In this document: in pieces, positions 23,901 to 32,818 of the stretch
Layout of the letters: every line of letters begins with the position of its first letter
Numbering within the stretch: position 1 is the stretch's first letter
Assembly (NCBI RefSeq): GCF_003314995.1
Contig: NZ_QNRH01000008.1
Coordinates: 100,278-164,277 of the forward strand
Length of the DNA: 64,000 bases
Source: Pseudochrobactrum asaccharolyticum
Lineage (GTDB): Bacteria; Pseudomonadota; Alphaproteobacteria; Rhizobiales; Rhizobiaceae
Direction of reading: 5' to 3'
Program-made: the position numbers and the translations under genes
Notes under the pieces: generated by a model
Told to the model about the DNA's origin: nothing
Databases searched by the model: none
The model's input: the letters and a program-made list of their open reading frames with translations, nothing else

Positions 23901-25184
23901 TTATGCGTGCTTTTCGAGCCACGCCTGCAAGATATCTTCCAGCTTTTCAACGAGAACCTCGTTTTCCAGCTCTTCGATAACTTCTGCGATAAAGGCTTTG
24001 ACCAGCAGGCCACGGGCTGCATTTTCAGGCACACCGCGCGCCATCAGATAGAAAAGGTGATCCTTTTCAATCTCACGCACAGTTGCACCGTGACCGCAGG
24101 CTACATCATCAGCAAAGATTTCCAGCTCAGGTTTGGCTGCAAATTCCGCATCGTCTGACAACAGCAATGTGTTACAAGCCATTTTCGCGTCTGTTTTCTG
24201 AGCGATCTGAGCAACGCGGATCATGCCCTGAAAAATACCACGCGCTTTGTCTGTCACCACGTTACGCACAACCTCGGTTGAGGTAGTGTTTTCAACGAGA
24301 TGACCAACATTCATGGTCACGTCAGTCACTGTTTCGCCGCCAAGCAGGTTGAGCGTACGCAGCTGGAAGTCAGAGCCTTCGCCCTGCACATCCACATTGA
24401 TTTCCTGACGTACCAGCTTGCCGCCGGCATTCATCACGAACAGGATCAGCTTGGAATTCTCACCAATTGTCACATTAATCTGCGACAGCTGTGTGGAGAG
24501 ATCCGTATGCTCACGCACGATAACCCAGACGATTTCTGAATTATCAGCAATGGTCACATGGCCGACACTGGTTGCAAAGGTCTCAGCTTCGCCACCGATC
24601 TGACGCTCAACAAATGTCGCTTTGACATTCGAGCCGATCTTCACCGGAAAACGCACATGGGACTGGCCGGAAGGCTGCAAATTCTGCAACTCAATCGCCT
24701 GTTCCAGCTCGGTACCGTCAGCAACAGACAGACCCCAGCCATCGCTGGCATAGGCTGCGTTGATCTGGCCGATCGCATCATCGTCACCACGGACTTTCAG
24801 GGTATGGGCAGCAATGCCCTGTCCCAGAATATCGCGGATAGCTTCAACGCGTACGCCTTCAACCTGCACGGATTTCTGCGCAATGCCATTGGCAACGGTC
24901 AGAACGGCAGAACTGTCGAGCAGCGGCGCAACAGATTTATGCGTCACATTCGCATCAAACGGCGCAACAGAGCGCAGCAGTGTACGCAGATCTGTATAGT
25001 GCCATGTTTCGATACGACGGCCAGGCAGACCGTTGATTTTCAAAGCTTCCAGTGCGTTATCACGGGCGCTCAGAACTTCTGTGTCACCCGGCAGATCACC
25101 AACGCGAACAGCGAATGCATCAAGCAAAGCATTCTCAGCCGGTGTTCTGATTTTTGAGGCCGGATTTTGAGAAATGACGTTCAT
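23901..25184 (-). CDS. sufD: Fe-S assembly scaffold protein SufD
   Basis: 427 residues from ATG 25184. The ATG at 25190 directly abuts the GAGAGGG ribosome site, so the second one, six bases on, is the better start. SufD lacks enzymatic motifs but has the SufB/SufD parallel beta-helix; GRRIETWHYTDLRTLL and ACGHGATVREIEKDHLFYLM near the C-terminus are characteristic, with the conserved Cys/His (VACGHGAT) at the SufB interface. It assembles as SufBC2D, where Fe-S clusters form. It follows sufC by 14 bp in the operon. Confidence 0.93.
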   Translation of the reverse strand: MNVISQNPASKIRTPAENALLDAFAVRVGDLPGDTEVLSARDNALEALKINGLPGRRIETWHYTDLRTLLRSVAPFDANVTHKSVAPLLDSSAVLTVANGIAQKSVQVEGVRVEAIRDILGQGIAAHTLKVRGDDDAIGQINAAYASDGWGLSVADGTELEQAIELQNLQPSGQSHVRFPVKIGSNVKATFVERQIGGEAETFATSVGHVTIADNSEIVWVIVREHTDLSTQLSQINVTIGENSKLILFVMNAGGKLVRQEINVDVQGEGSDFQLRTLNLLGGETVTDVTMNVGHLVENTTSTEVVRNVVTDKARGIFQGMIRVAQIAQKTDAKMACNTLLLSDDAEFAAKPELEIFADDVACGHGATVREIEKDHLFYLMARGVPENAARGLLVKAFIAEVIEELENEVLVEKLEDILQAWLEKHA

Positions 25185-25198
25185 ATTCATCCCTCTCT

Positions 25199-25954
25199 TT
25201 AAGCAACAGCGCCGATGATTTCAGCGTAACCGTTTTCTTCCAGATGCAGTGCGAGACTCTTATCGCCGGATTTGATCACCTGTCCTTTGTAGAGAACATG
25301 CACGCTGTCCGGTACGATATATTCCAGCAGACGCTGATAGTGGGTGATCACAATCACTGCACGGTCAGGCGAACGCAGAGCATTTACACCATCGGAAACG
25401 ATCTTGAGCGCATCGATGTCCAGACCGGAGTCGGTTTCATCCAGCACGCAAAGTGATGGCTCCAGAAGCTGCATCTGCAGAATTTCTGCACGCTTCTTTT
25501 CACCGCCGGAGAAGCCGACATTAAGCGGGCGCTTCAGCATGGCCATATCCATGTTCAGGCCACCGGCAGCTTCTTTAACGCGCCGCAGCAGTTCAGGAAT
25601 TTTCAGCTCTTCTTCACCACGGGCTTTACGCTGTGAATTCATCGCAACTTTGAGGAATTCCATTGTGGCAACGCCCGGAATTTCCAGCGGATACTGGAAT
25701 GCAAGGAAGATGCCCTTGGCTGCGCGTTCCGCAGGATCCAGCTCCAGAATGCTTTCGCCGTTATACAGAATGTCACCGGATGTCACTTCGTAGTCCGAAC
25801 GACCGGCCAGAATGTAAGACAGGGTGGATTTACCCGAACCGTTCGGGCCCATAATCGCAGCCACTTCACCGGCTTTAACGGTGAGGTTCAGACCACGGAT
25901 GATCTCTGTATCCGTGTCAGCGATTTTGGCGTGCAGATTAATGATCTCTAACAT
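25199..25954 (-). CDS. sufC: Fe-S assembly ATPase SufC
   Basis: 251 residues. Walker A GPNGSGKS is at residues 36-43. The Q-loop lies in FLAFQYPLEIPGV, the signature is GFSGGEKKRAEIL, and Walker B is LCVLDETDSGLDIDAL, which has the SufC-type D-E-T-D instead of D-E-P. ATP binding drives the shape change of SufB and SufD that exposes the cluster site. Cytoplasmic, like the rest of the complex. It lies between sufB (90 bp) and sufD (14 bp). Confidence 0.95.
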   Translation of the reverse strand: MLEIINLHAKIADTDTEIIRGLNLTVKAGEVAAIMGPNGSGKSTLSYILAGRSDYEVTSGDILYNGESILELDPAERAAKGIFLAFQYPLEIPGVATMEFLKVAMNSQRKARGEEELKIPELLRRVKEAAGGLNMDMAMLKRPLNVGFSGGEKKRAEILQMQLLEPSLCVLDETDSGLDIDALKIVSDGVNALRSPDRAVIVITHYQRLLEYIVPDSVHVLYKGQVIKSGDKSLALHLEENGYAEIIGAVA

Positions 25955-26044
25955 GAGTGTAACCTTTAATGCCGGATCTCTCAGGATCCGAAAATATCAA
26001 TGAATGCTGATTAAAGGGGCGAAGTCTCACTCCGCCATCCCTGT

Positions 26045-27568
26045 TTAACCAACCGAACCTTCGAGTGAGATGCCGATAAGCTTCTGAGCTTCCACGGCAA
26101 ATTCCATCGGCAGTTCCTGAATTACTTCTTTCACGAAGCCGTTCACGATCAGAGCAATCGCCTCTTCTTCCGGAATACCGCGCTGCATCACGTAGAACAG
26201 CTGATCTTCAGAAATTTTCGAGGTTGTTGCTTCATGCTCGAACTGCGCAGTCGAGTTTTTCGCTTCGATGTAAGGCACAGTATGCGCACCGCAATCATTA
26301 CCGATCAGCAATGAGTCACACTGGGTGAAGTTACGGGCATTGGTTGCTTTACGATGGGCAGAAACCTGACCGCGATAGGTATTGTTGGAATTACCCGCTG
26401 AAATACCTTTGGAGATGATGCGGCTCGATGTGTTCTTACCGAGATGGATCATCTTGGTACCGCTGTCGATCTGCTGATAACCGTTGGATACCGCAATCGA
26501 GTAGAACTCACCGCGGGAATCATCACCACGCAGAATGCAGGACGGGTATTTCCATGTAACTGCAGAGCCGGTTTCGACCTGCGTCCAGGAAATCTTCGAG
26601 CGGTCGCCACGGCAGTCGCCGCGCTTGGTCACGAAGTTATAGATACCGCCCTTGCCTTCCTTGTCGCCCGGATACCAGTTCTGGACGGTGGAATATTTGA
26701 TTTCAGCATCATCAAGCGCGATCAGTTCAACAACAGCTGCATGGAGCTGGTTTTCATCACGCTGCGGTGCTGTACAACCCTCAAGATAGGAGACGTATGA
26801 GCCTTCTTCGGCAATAATCAGCGTACGCTCGAACTGGCCGGTATCTTTTTCGTTGATACGGAAATAGGTCGACAGCTCCATCGGGCAGCGAACGCCCTTA
26901 GGTACATAGACGAATGATCCGTCGGTAAAAACAGCCGAGTTGAGTGTGGCGTAATAATTGTCTGAAACCGGCACTACGGAAGCCAGATATTTCTTCACCA
27001 GTTCCGGATGCTCACGAATAGCTTCCGAAATCGAGCAGAAAATCACACCGGCTTTAGCAAGCTCAGCCTTAAAGGTGGTGACAACAGAAACACTGTCAAA
27101 CACCGCATCAACAGCCACGCGGCCTGATGCGTAGACATTGTCAGCCGGATTGCCGTCAATCTCGCTTGGTTCACCCTGTTTGCGTACACCGGCCAGAATT
27201 TCCTGCTCACGCAGCGGAATTCCGAGCTTTTCATAAGTACGCAGCAGTTCCGGATCAACTTCATCCAGAGACTTAGGGCCGGTCTGATTTTTAGGGGCCG
27301 CATAATAGCGGATATCCTGAAAATCAATTTCCGGATAATCTACGCGAGCCCATTTCGGCTCTTCCATAGTGAGCCAGCGCTTATAAGCGTCCAGACGCCA
27401 TTCCAGCATCCATTCCGGCTCTTCTTTTTTCGCGGAAATGAAACGGATAATATCTTCGTTCAGCCCCTTCGGAGCTTTATCCATTTCGATGGTTGTTTCA
27501 AAACCATATTTGTACTGGTCCACGTCAAGCGTGGCGACCTGATCGATCGTTTCCTGCACTGCAGGCAT
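26045..27568 (-). CDS. sufB: Fe-S cluster scaffold protein SufB
   Basis: 507 residues. The assembly site of Suf[43 protein letters not shown] with the conserved Cys, [20 protein letters not shown] and [20 protein letters not shown] are invariant in SufB. The length is typical of proteobacterial SufB (about 490-510). It is preceded by a 222-bp gap after the first cysteine desulfurase gene; that gap contains two hairpins (GGCAGCAA...TTGCTGTC near 27620 and TATAG-TGCGC near 27648), so an internal promoter is possible. Confidence 0.95.
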   Translation of the reverse strand: MPAVQETIDQVATLDVDQYKYGFETTIEMDKAPKGLNEDIIRFISAKKEEPEWMLEWRLDAYKRWLTMEEPKWARVDYPEIDFQDIRYYAAPKNQTGPKSLDEVDPELLRTYEKLGIPLREQEILAGVRKQGEPSEIDGNPADNVYASGRVAVDAVFDSVSVVTTFKAELAKAGVIFCSISEAIREHPELVKKYLASVVPVSDNYYATLNSAVFTDGSFVYVPKGVRCPMELSTYFRINEKDTGQFERTLIIAEEGSYVSYLEGCTAPQRDENQLHAAVVELIALDDAEIKYSTVQNWYPGDKEGKGGIYNFVTKRGDCRGDRSKISWTQVETGSAVTWKYPSCILRGDDSRGEFYSIAVSNGYQQIDSGTKMIHLGKNTSSRIISKGISAGNSNNTYRGQVSAHRKATNARNFTQCDSLLIGNDCGAHTVPYIEAKNSTAQFEHEATTSKISEDQLFYVMQRGIPEEEAIALIVNGFVKEVIQELPMEFAVEAQKLIGISLEGSVG

Positions 27569-27790
27569 CGCCGTTCTCCATCCTTGTCAGAGTCAAGGCC
27601 CGACAGTTAAAAACGCTATGGCAGCAATCATGTTGCTGTCATAAACATATAGTGCGCATTGATGCGCTATAAAAGTCTGACTGCTGGCCATGTTAAAAAC
27701 AGGCACGGCTCCAGACTTCGAACTCCGGCCAGTTTTGCATCACATTGCTGTGCGCTCGACATAAACGGCCATTTAGAAGCGCTGAGCCAA
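27569..27790 (-). promoter_or_regulatory. Hairpin-containing spacer between desulfurase and sufB
   Basis: 222 bp without a gene. Two inverted repeats lie at about 27620-27640 and 27648-27670. It may contain a second promoter or a processing site; I recognise no IscR or RirA operator. Confidence 0.35.
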
Positions 27791-29005
27791 TCAGGCAGCG
27801 CTGTTTTCCGATTCGCCCAAAAGCGGAGCCTGAACCTGACTGCGTGTCTGATCCCGTCTGGCTACCAGTCTTTCGAAAATCGTCAGAAATGCTTCTGCGT
27901 CCTGCATTGTTGCCGACTTTTCAGTCGACACGCGTAATGCACCGCATTCATCGTCAAAGCCCATCGCGGCCAGCACATGGCTTGGCCCCACTTTGCCCGA
28001 TGAGCAGGCAGAACCGGCAGAAAGTGCAATACCGCCCAGATCAAAAGCGATCTGCATGGTTTCAGCCTTCATGCCGGGCAAAGAAATAAAACTTGTATTC
28101 GGCAGGCGATCCGTTGCCGCGCCATGCACCACAACATCACCGGCCAGCCTGCGCACACCATTTTCAATTGTTGTACGAATTGTATCCGACCAGCGCGGCA
28201 GATTGCTACCCTCTTGCTGCGCTGCTAAGGCCTCACGCGCTGCGGCACCAAATCCTGCAATCAGTGGCAGTGCCTCAGTACCGGCACGATGCCCCTTCTC
28301 CTGCCCGCCACCGCGCACCAGCGCAGACGGCATAACCAGATCAGAGATCGCAACCACAGCACCAACGCCCTTAGGGCCGCCGATTTTGTGGGAAGAGAGA
28401 ATAAGATAGTCAGCAGAGGCCGCAGCAATATCAAGCGCAATGCGCCCTGCGGCCTGTACGGCATCGACAATAAAGAAGCCGCCCGCAGCTTTTACCAGCG
28501 CGCCGATTTTAGCTACCGGCTGAATGACGCCGGTTTCATTATTTGCCCACTGCACTGCAACCAGCGGCAGGCCTTTGGATTTGTCATGCGCTTTCAAAGC
28601 CTGTTCCAGCACATCCAGATCAACAATGCCCTGATGATCAACCGGCAGCACAGTCATGTTTTCCGCAGCAAAGCGCCCGCCGGACAACATGCAAGGATGC
28701 TCGGTCGCAGAAACATAAAGATGTGACAGGCGCAATTCCGAGCGCCCCATTTTATAAACCGGTGTCAGCAGTGTTGTGGCAGCTTCGGTTGCACCGGAGG
28801 TAAAAAACACATGATCCGGCTTGGCATTGCAAAGCGCAGCCACATCGCGGCGCGCAGCTTCAATCAGGGCTCGCGATGCGCGGCCTTCCTGATGCACAGA
28901 AGAAGGATTACCTGTAATTTGCAAAGCCGCGATCACAGCCTCACGCGCCGCTTCACTTAACGGCGCACTGGCATTATAATCAAAATAGATACGCGGCTTT
29001 GACAT
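27791..29005 (-). CDS. Cysteine desulfurase (IscS/NifS-like, group I)
   Basis: 404 residues. The PLP-lysine site is YLILSSHKIGGPKGVGAVVA near residue 205; the mobile catalytic cysteine lies in ALSAGSACSSGKVGPSHVLA near residue 334; EHPCML and GATEAATTLL are also typical. It therefore belongs to the IscS/NifS group, unlike SufS downstream. It is the first gene of the suf operon; having one desulfurase of each group together is a known arrangement in rhizobia. It likely supplies sulfur for SufBCD or for other thiolation pathways. Start ATG 29005 has GAAAGAG upstream. Confidence 0.91.
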   Translation of the reverse strand: MSKPRIYFDYNASAPLSEAAREAVIAALQITGNPSSVHQEGRASRALIEAARRDVAALCNAKPDHVFFTSGATEAATTLLTPVYKMGRSELRLSHLYVSATEHPCMLSGGRFAAENMTVLPVDHQGIVDLDVLEQALKAHDKSKGLPLVAVQWANNETGVIQPVAKIGALVKAAGGFFIVDAVQAAGRIALDIAAASADYLILSSHKIGGPKGVGAVVAISDLVMPSALVRGGGQEKGHRAGTEALPLIAGFGAAAREALAAQQEGSNLPRWSDTIRTTIENGVRRLAGDVVVHGAATDRLPNTSFISLPGMKAETMQIAFDLGGIALSAGSACSSGKVGPSHVLAAMGFDDECGALRVSTEKSATMQDAEAFLTIFERLVARRDQTRSQVQAPLLGESENSAA

Positions 29006-29291
29006 TGCAGACTCTTTCGCGAAGCACCATATTTGCGTTAAACGCGCAATTATCTTGAAATTTCAAACCAGAGCAGACTATTAAGCTGCATGAGTGTTTT
29101 TTACACCCTCCAGTTTTGAAAGATTCTAAAGTCGGTTTTAAGTTTTATGAGCGAAACAGTCAAGGATTTGCTCAGAATTTAAGCCGTAAAGTCGTGATTG
29201 GTAACAATCAGGCTTATAAATAACAAATACGACACTTGTGTTGCGAACCGGCCAAATGGTCACGCAACCCGGCGGTTATAGCGGAGTACAT
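29006..29291. promoter_or_regulatory. Divergent promoter region of the suf operon and hydrolase gene
   Basis: 286 bp. TGA-N9-TCA at 29148-29162 agrees with the short iron-responsive (RirA) IRO-box form, but a match this short is expected by chance many times in 64 kb. No Fur or IscR site was recognised. The rest is AT-rich. Confidence 0.3.
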
Positions 29292-29966
29292 ATGCCAGAA
29301 GTAATCTTTAATGGTCCTGCAGGTCGTCTTGAAGGGCGTTATCAGCCTTCAAGCGAAAAGAACGCACCAATCGCCATCATCCTGCACCCGCATCCGCAAT
29401 TCGGCGGCACTATGAATAACAAGATCGTTTATGATCTGTTTTACATGTTCCAGAGCCGCAATTTCACAACGTTGCGGTTTAACTTCCGCGGAATCGGACG
29501 CAGTCAGGGTGAATTCGACCACGGCGCCGGTGAACTGTCCGATGCGGCGAGCGCACTGGACTGGGTACAGTCTTTGCACCCTGATTCGAAAAATTGCTGG
29601 GTTGCCGGTTATTCCTTCGGCGCGTGGATTGGTATGCAGCTTCTGATGCGCCGTCCGGAAATCGAAGGTTTCATGTCGATTGCACCGCAGCCGAACACTT
29701 ATGATTTCTCGTTCCTCGCACCTTGCCCTTCATCGGGTCTGATTATTCATGGCGATCAGGACAAGGTTGCGCCACCAAAGGATGTGCAGGTTCTGGTTGA
29801 TAAGCTGAAAACCCAGAAGGGTATCACCATCACGCAAAACACGATGGCCGGTGCCAACCACTTTTTCTCCGGCATGGGCGATGAACTGATTGCCGAATGT
29901 TCGGAATATCTGGATCGCCGCCTGATGGGTGAGCTGACAGAGGTACGCCAGAAGCGCTTGCGCTGA
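29292..29966 (+). CDS. Alpha/beta-hydrolase (CocE/dienelactone-hydrolase-like)
   Basis: 224 residues from ATG 29292 (GCGGAG upstream). Nucleophile elbow VAGYSFGAW near residue 108; ILHPHPQFGGTMNN near 33 supplies the oxyanion hole; GDQDKVAPP contains the acid; ANHFFSG the catalytic His. It is a serine hydrolase of unknown substrate; close relatives are annotated as cytoplasmic esterases or short-chain peptidases. It faces away from the suf operon, ends at a bidirectional terminator and has no obvious partner. Confidence 0.85.
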   Translation: MPEVIFNGPAGRLEGRYQPSSEKNAPIAIILHPHPQFGGTMNNKIVYDLFYMFQSRNFTTLRFNFRGIGRSQGEFDHGAGELSDAASALDWVQSLHPDSKNCWVAGYSFGAWIGMQLLMRRPEIEGFMSIAPQPNTYDFSFLAPCPSSGLIIHGDQDKVAPPKDVQVLVDKLKTQKGITITQNTMAGANHFFSGMGDELIAECSEYLDRRLMGELTEVRQKRLR

Positions 29967-30010
29967 TAGCATCAATAAAGCAGCGTCTGCGCTGATAAAA
30001 TCGCAACAAA

Positions 30011-30038
30011 AAAAGACCGGCTAATCGCCGGTCTTTTT
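30011..30038. terminator. Bidirectional terminator
   Basis: AAAAGACCGGC / GCCGGTCTTTT with loop TAATC; A-run before and T-run after. It serves the convergent hydrolase and anmK genes. Confidence 0.92.
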
Positions 30039-30040
30039 AT

Positions 30041-31162
30041 TTATGCCTTTACCAAGACCCCGCCACTCACTGGCCTGTCGCAACCGGTTGTTGAGGGATA
30101 AGTCAACGGCAAACCTTTCAAACTGCGAACAGCCAGATAACCCCAGGCCTCAGCCTCCATGGAATCACCATCCAGTCCTGCTGTATCCGCATCAATCACC
30201 ACTGCACCTTCAGCTTGTGCCAAAGCAGTCAGCTCGGCCATGATTGCTGCATTCTTACGTCCCCCGCCACTCACAACATAGCTGCAAGGCTTTTGCGGCA
30301 GATGGGATGCCGATTGCAAAATAGAAGCCGCCGCGACATAGGCCAATGTGCGGGCACCATCTTCCAGTGATACAGCACCTAGCGAAGGCACGGAAAAATC
30401 CCCGCGATCCAGTGAGCGGCGCTGATTGCCGCTAAAGAATGCATTGCTTAAGTAATGTGCTGCCAGATCGCTATTCACCGTGCCACGCAATGCCAGTGCA
30501 CCACCCGCATCAAAACTACCCTGCGCGTGCAATTCCATCCACTGATCAACCAACATATTGCCGGGGCCACTATCAAAAGCTGCCAATTTCCCTGTTTCAT
30601 CGACATAGGTCAGATTAGAAATCCCGCCAATATTGACGAAAACAACCGGCATATTCGGCTTCTGCTCCAGATTATGCGCTAAGGCCGCATGATAAGCGGG
30701 GATCAGCGGCGCGCCCTGCCCGCCATAGTGCATATCCTCTGCGCGCATATCATATACCACATCAATTCCGGCTTCCTGTGCCAGCAATGCACCGTCACCG
30801 ATCTGTACTGTCAGTGCATCATCAGGGCGATGCAGAACCGTCTGGCCGTGAAAACCGATTACATCCACGTCATCCGCGCTCAAACCATGCGTGAACAAAA
30901 AGTCCTGCACGGCAACGGCATGCAGCAATGTCAGATCATGCTCAAGCTGTTTGAGGATACCACTTCGCTCATCACGCTGCGTCATGCCTCTGGCATCAAC
31001 AAGCCCTTGTTTCAGACGGGCACGAAACGCATCAGAATAATTCTGACTACCCGCAGCAATACGCTCCACAACCTGCTCGCCGTCTGTTTTGATCAGCGCC
31101 AGATCAATACCATCCATGGAGGTGCCGCTCATCAGTCCGATGGCGCGATATAATGCGGTCAT
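30041..31162 (-). CDS. anmK: 1,6-anhydro-N-acetylmuramic acid kinase
   Basis: 373 residues from ATG 31162; E. coli AnmK has 369. It phosphorylates and hydrates anhydroMurNAc from cell-wall turnover to MurNAc-6-phosphate, in the cytoplasm. [20 protein letters not shown] near the start is the family signature; [33 protein letters not shown] and [13 protein letters not shown] follow in order. It is divergent from tyrS with about 250 bp between them, a pairing common in proteobacteria. The amidase at 42165 and PBP1A at 39383 act on the same polymer. Confidence 0.94.
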   Translation of the reverse strand: MTALYRAIGLMSGTSMDGIDLALIKTDGEQVVERIAAGSQNYSDAFRARLKQGLVDARGMTQRDERSGILKQLEHDLTLLHAVAVQDFLFTHGLSADDVDVIGFHGQTVLHRPDDALTVQIGDGALLAQEAGIDVVYDMRAEDMHYGGQGAPLIPAYHAALAHNLEQKPNMPVVFVNIGGISNLTYVDETGKLAAFDSGPGNMLVDQWMELHAQGSFDAGGALALRGTVNSDLAAHYLSNAFFSGNQRRSLDRGDFSVPSLGAVSLEDGARTLAYVAAASILQSASHLPQKPCSYVVSGGGRKNAAIMAELTALAQAEGAVVIDADTAGLDGDSMEAEAWGYLAVRSLKGLPLTYPSTTGCDRPVSGGVLVKA

Positions 31163-31414
31163 AATCACTCTTTCCGGTTCAAGGCATTGCCGTTTTATCA
31201 CTCATACAGACGCAAGCAGATCACATCTCATACAAAAACAGCATAAAACGACAGTATTTTGCCACGAAATCAACGTCAGGCTAGCAATACCTTTATTGTG
31301 GTTTGCCCTGCAATAATGTTAAAGGCTGGATTGTGTCAGTTACCGGAATAATATTCACGGCCTGCTCTCTGGGGTTTCCCCTATCACAATCCTTTTGTCA
31401 GACAGGAAAAATCA

Positions 31415-32668
31415 ATGTCCGGCTTTAAGTCCGATTTTCTACGCACACTATCCGAACGTGGCTTCATCCATCAGATGTCCGATGAGTCGGGTCTGGATGA
31501 ACTCTTCACCAAGGAAACTGTGACTGCGTATATTGGCTTCGACCCGACAGCATCCAGTCTGCATGCGGGCGGCCTCATTCAGATCATGATGCTGCACTGG
31601 ATGCAGAAAACCGGCCATCGTCCGGTTGCGCTGATGGGCGGCGGCACCGGCATGGTCGGTGATCCGTCATTTAAAGAAGAAGCTCGCAAGCTGATGACGG
31701 TTGAAACCATTGCCGACAATATTGCAGGCATCAAAAAGGTTTTCACCAACTACCTCACTTTCGGCGAAGGCAAAACCGACGCACTGATGGTCAATAATGC
31801 CGACTGGCTGGCAGGTCTCAACTACCTCGAGTTCCTGCGTGATGTCGGCCGTCATTTCTCCGTCAACCGCATGCTGTCCTTTGACTCGGTTAAAACCCGC
31901 CTCGATCGTGAACAGTCGCTGTCGTTCCTTGAATTCAACTACATGATCCTTCAGGCTTATGACTTTGTTGAACTGAACAAGCGCTACGATATGCGTCTGC
32001 AGATGGGCGGTTCGGATCAATGGGGCAATATCATCAATGGTATTGATCTCGGCCATCGCATGGGCACACCACAGCTCTACGCACTAACCTCGCCGCTGCT
32101 GACCACTGCGTCAGGTGCTAAAATGGGCAAATCGCTCAATGGCGCAGTCTGGCTCAATGCGGATCTGTTGAGCGCCTATGACTTCTGGCAGTACTGGCGT
32201 AATACAGAAGATGCCGACGTAGAACGCTTCCTCAAGCTCTACACCACCATGCCTATGGATGAGATTGCTCGTCTGGCAGCGCTTGGCGGTTCGGAAATCA
32301 ACGAAACCAAGAAGATTCTGGCCACCGAAATCACCGCTATGCTCCACGGTCGTGAAGCTGCGGAACAGGCTGCGGAAACTGCACGTAAAACTTTTGAAGA
32401 AGGTGCAATTTCTGACAATCTGCCAAGCCTGAGCATTGCCAAAGACGAACTGGCTGCCGGTCTCGGTATTCAGGCTCTGCTGGTTAAAGCTGGCCTTGCA
32501 TCATCTAACGGTGAAGCCCGTCGTCATATTCAGGGCGGTGCGGTGCGCATCAATGATGTGGCTATTCAGGACGAACGCGCCGGTATCACTGCCGGTGACG
32601 TGACTGAAGACGGCATCATCAAACTGTCACTGGGTAAGAAAAAGCACATTCTGGTACGTCCGGAATAA
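31415..32668 (+). CDS. tyrS: Tyrosyl-tRNA synthetase
   Basis: 417 residues. A class I synthetase that charges tRNA-Tyr. [20 protein letters not shown] holds the HIGH-like site, [15 protein letters not shown] the tyrosine and tRNA contacts, and [19 protein letters not shown] the KMSKS-type loop (KMGKS). The S4 RNA-binding domain is at the C-terminus ([20 protein letters not shown]). GACAGG is the ribosome site. It is monocistronic, with a terminator built from a repeat element. Confidence 0.95.
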   Translation: MSGFKSDFLRTLSERGFIHQMSDESGLDELFTKETVTAYIGFDPTASSLHAGGLIQIMMLHWMQKTGHRPVALMGGGTGMVGDPSFKEEARKLMTVETIADNIAGIKKVFTNYLTFGEGKTDALMVNNADWLAGLNYLEFLRDVGRHFSVNRMLSFDSVKTRLDREQSLSFLEFNYMILQAYDFVELNKRYDMRLQMGGSDQWGNIINGIDLGHRMGTPQLYALTSPLLTTASGAKMGKSLNGAVWLNADLLSAYDFWQYWRNTEDADVERFLKLYTTMPMDEIARLAALGGSEINETKKILATEITAMLHGREAAEQAAETARKTFEEGAISDNLPSLSIAKDELAAGLGIQALLVKAGLASSNGEARRHIQGGAVRINDVAIQDERAGITAGDVTEDGIIKLSLGKKKHILVRPE

Positions 32669-32703
32669 GCTTTTCCACACCGAGGAAAATACCAAAAAAA
32701 GCG

Positions 32704-32787
32704 GACAGAGCGGTTTATACCGCTCTGTTTTTTTATAACGCAGTTTCGGACGAAAAACCGGCTTCCACTTTTTCTGAAACTGCTTAA
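32704..32787 (-). repeat. RIME-like repeat, copy F, doubling as tyrS terminator
   Basis: Read on the minus strand it shows AGCAGTTTCAGAAAAAGTGG, CCGGTTTTTCGTCCGAAACT and a terminal ACAGAGCGGTATAAACCGCT stem, the modules of the other copies. The plus-strand end of this stem plus its T-run is the tyrS terminator. Confidence 0.6.
32705..32734 (+). terminator. Rho-independent terminator of tyrS
   Basis: ACAGAGCGGT / ACCGCTCTGT with a 4-nt loop and seven Ts; formed by the end module of the repeat at 32704-32787. Confidence 0.88.
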
Positions 32788-32818
32788 ATCCGCGCTTTTT
32801 TATTTGTCCGATTACAAA

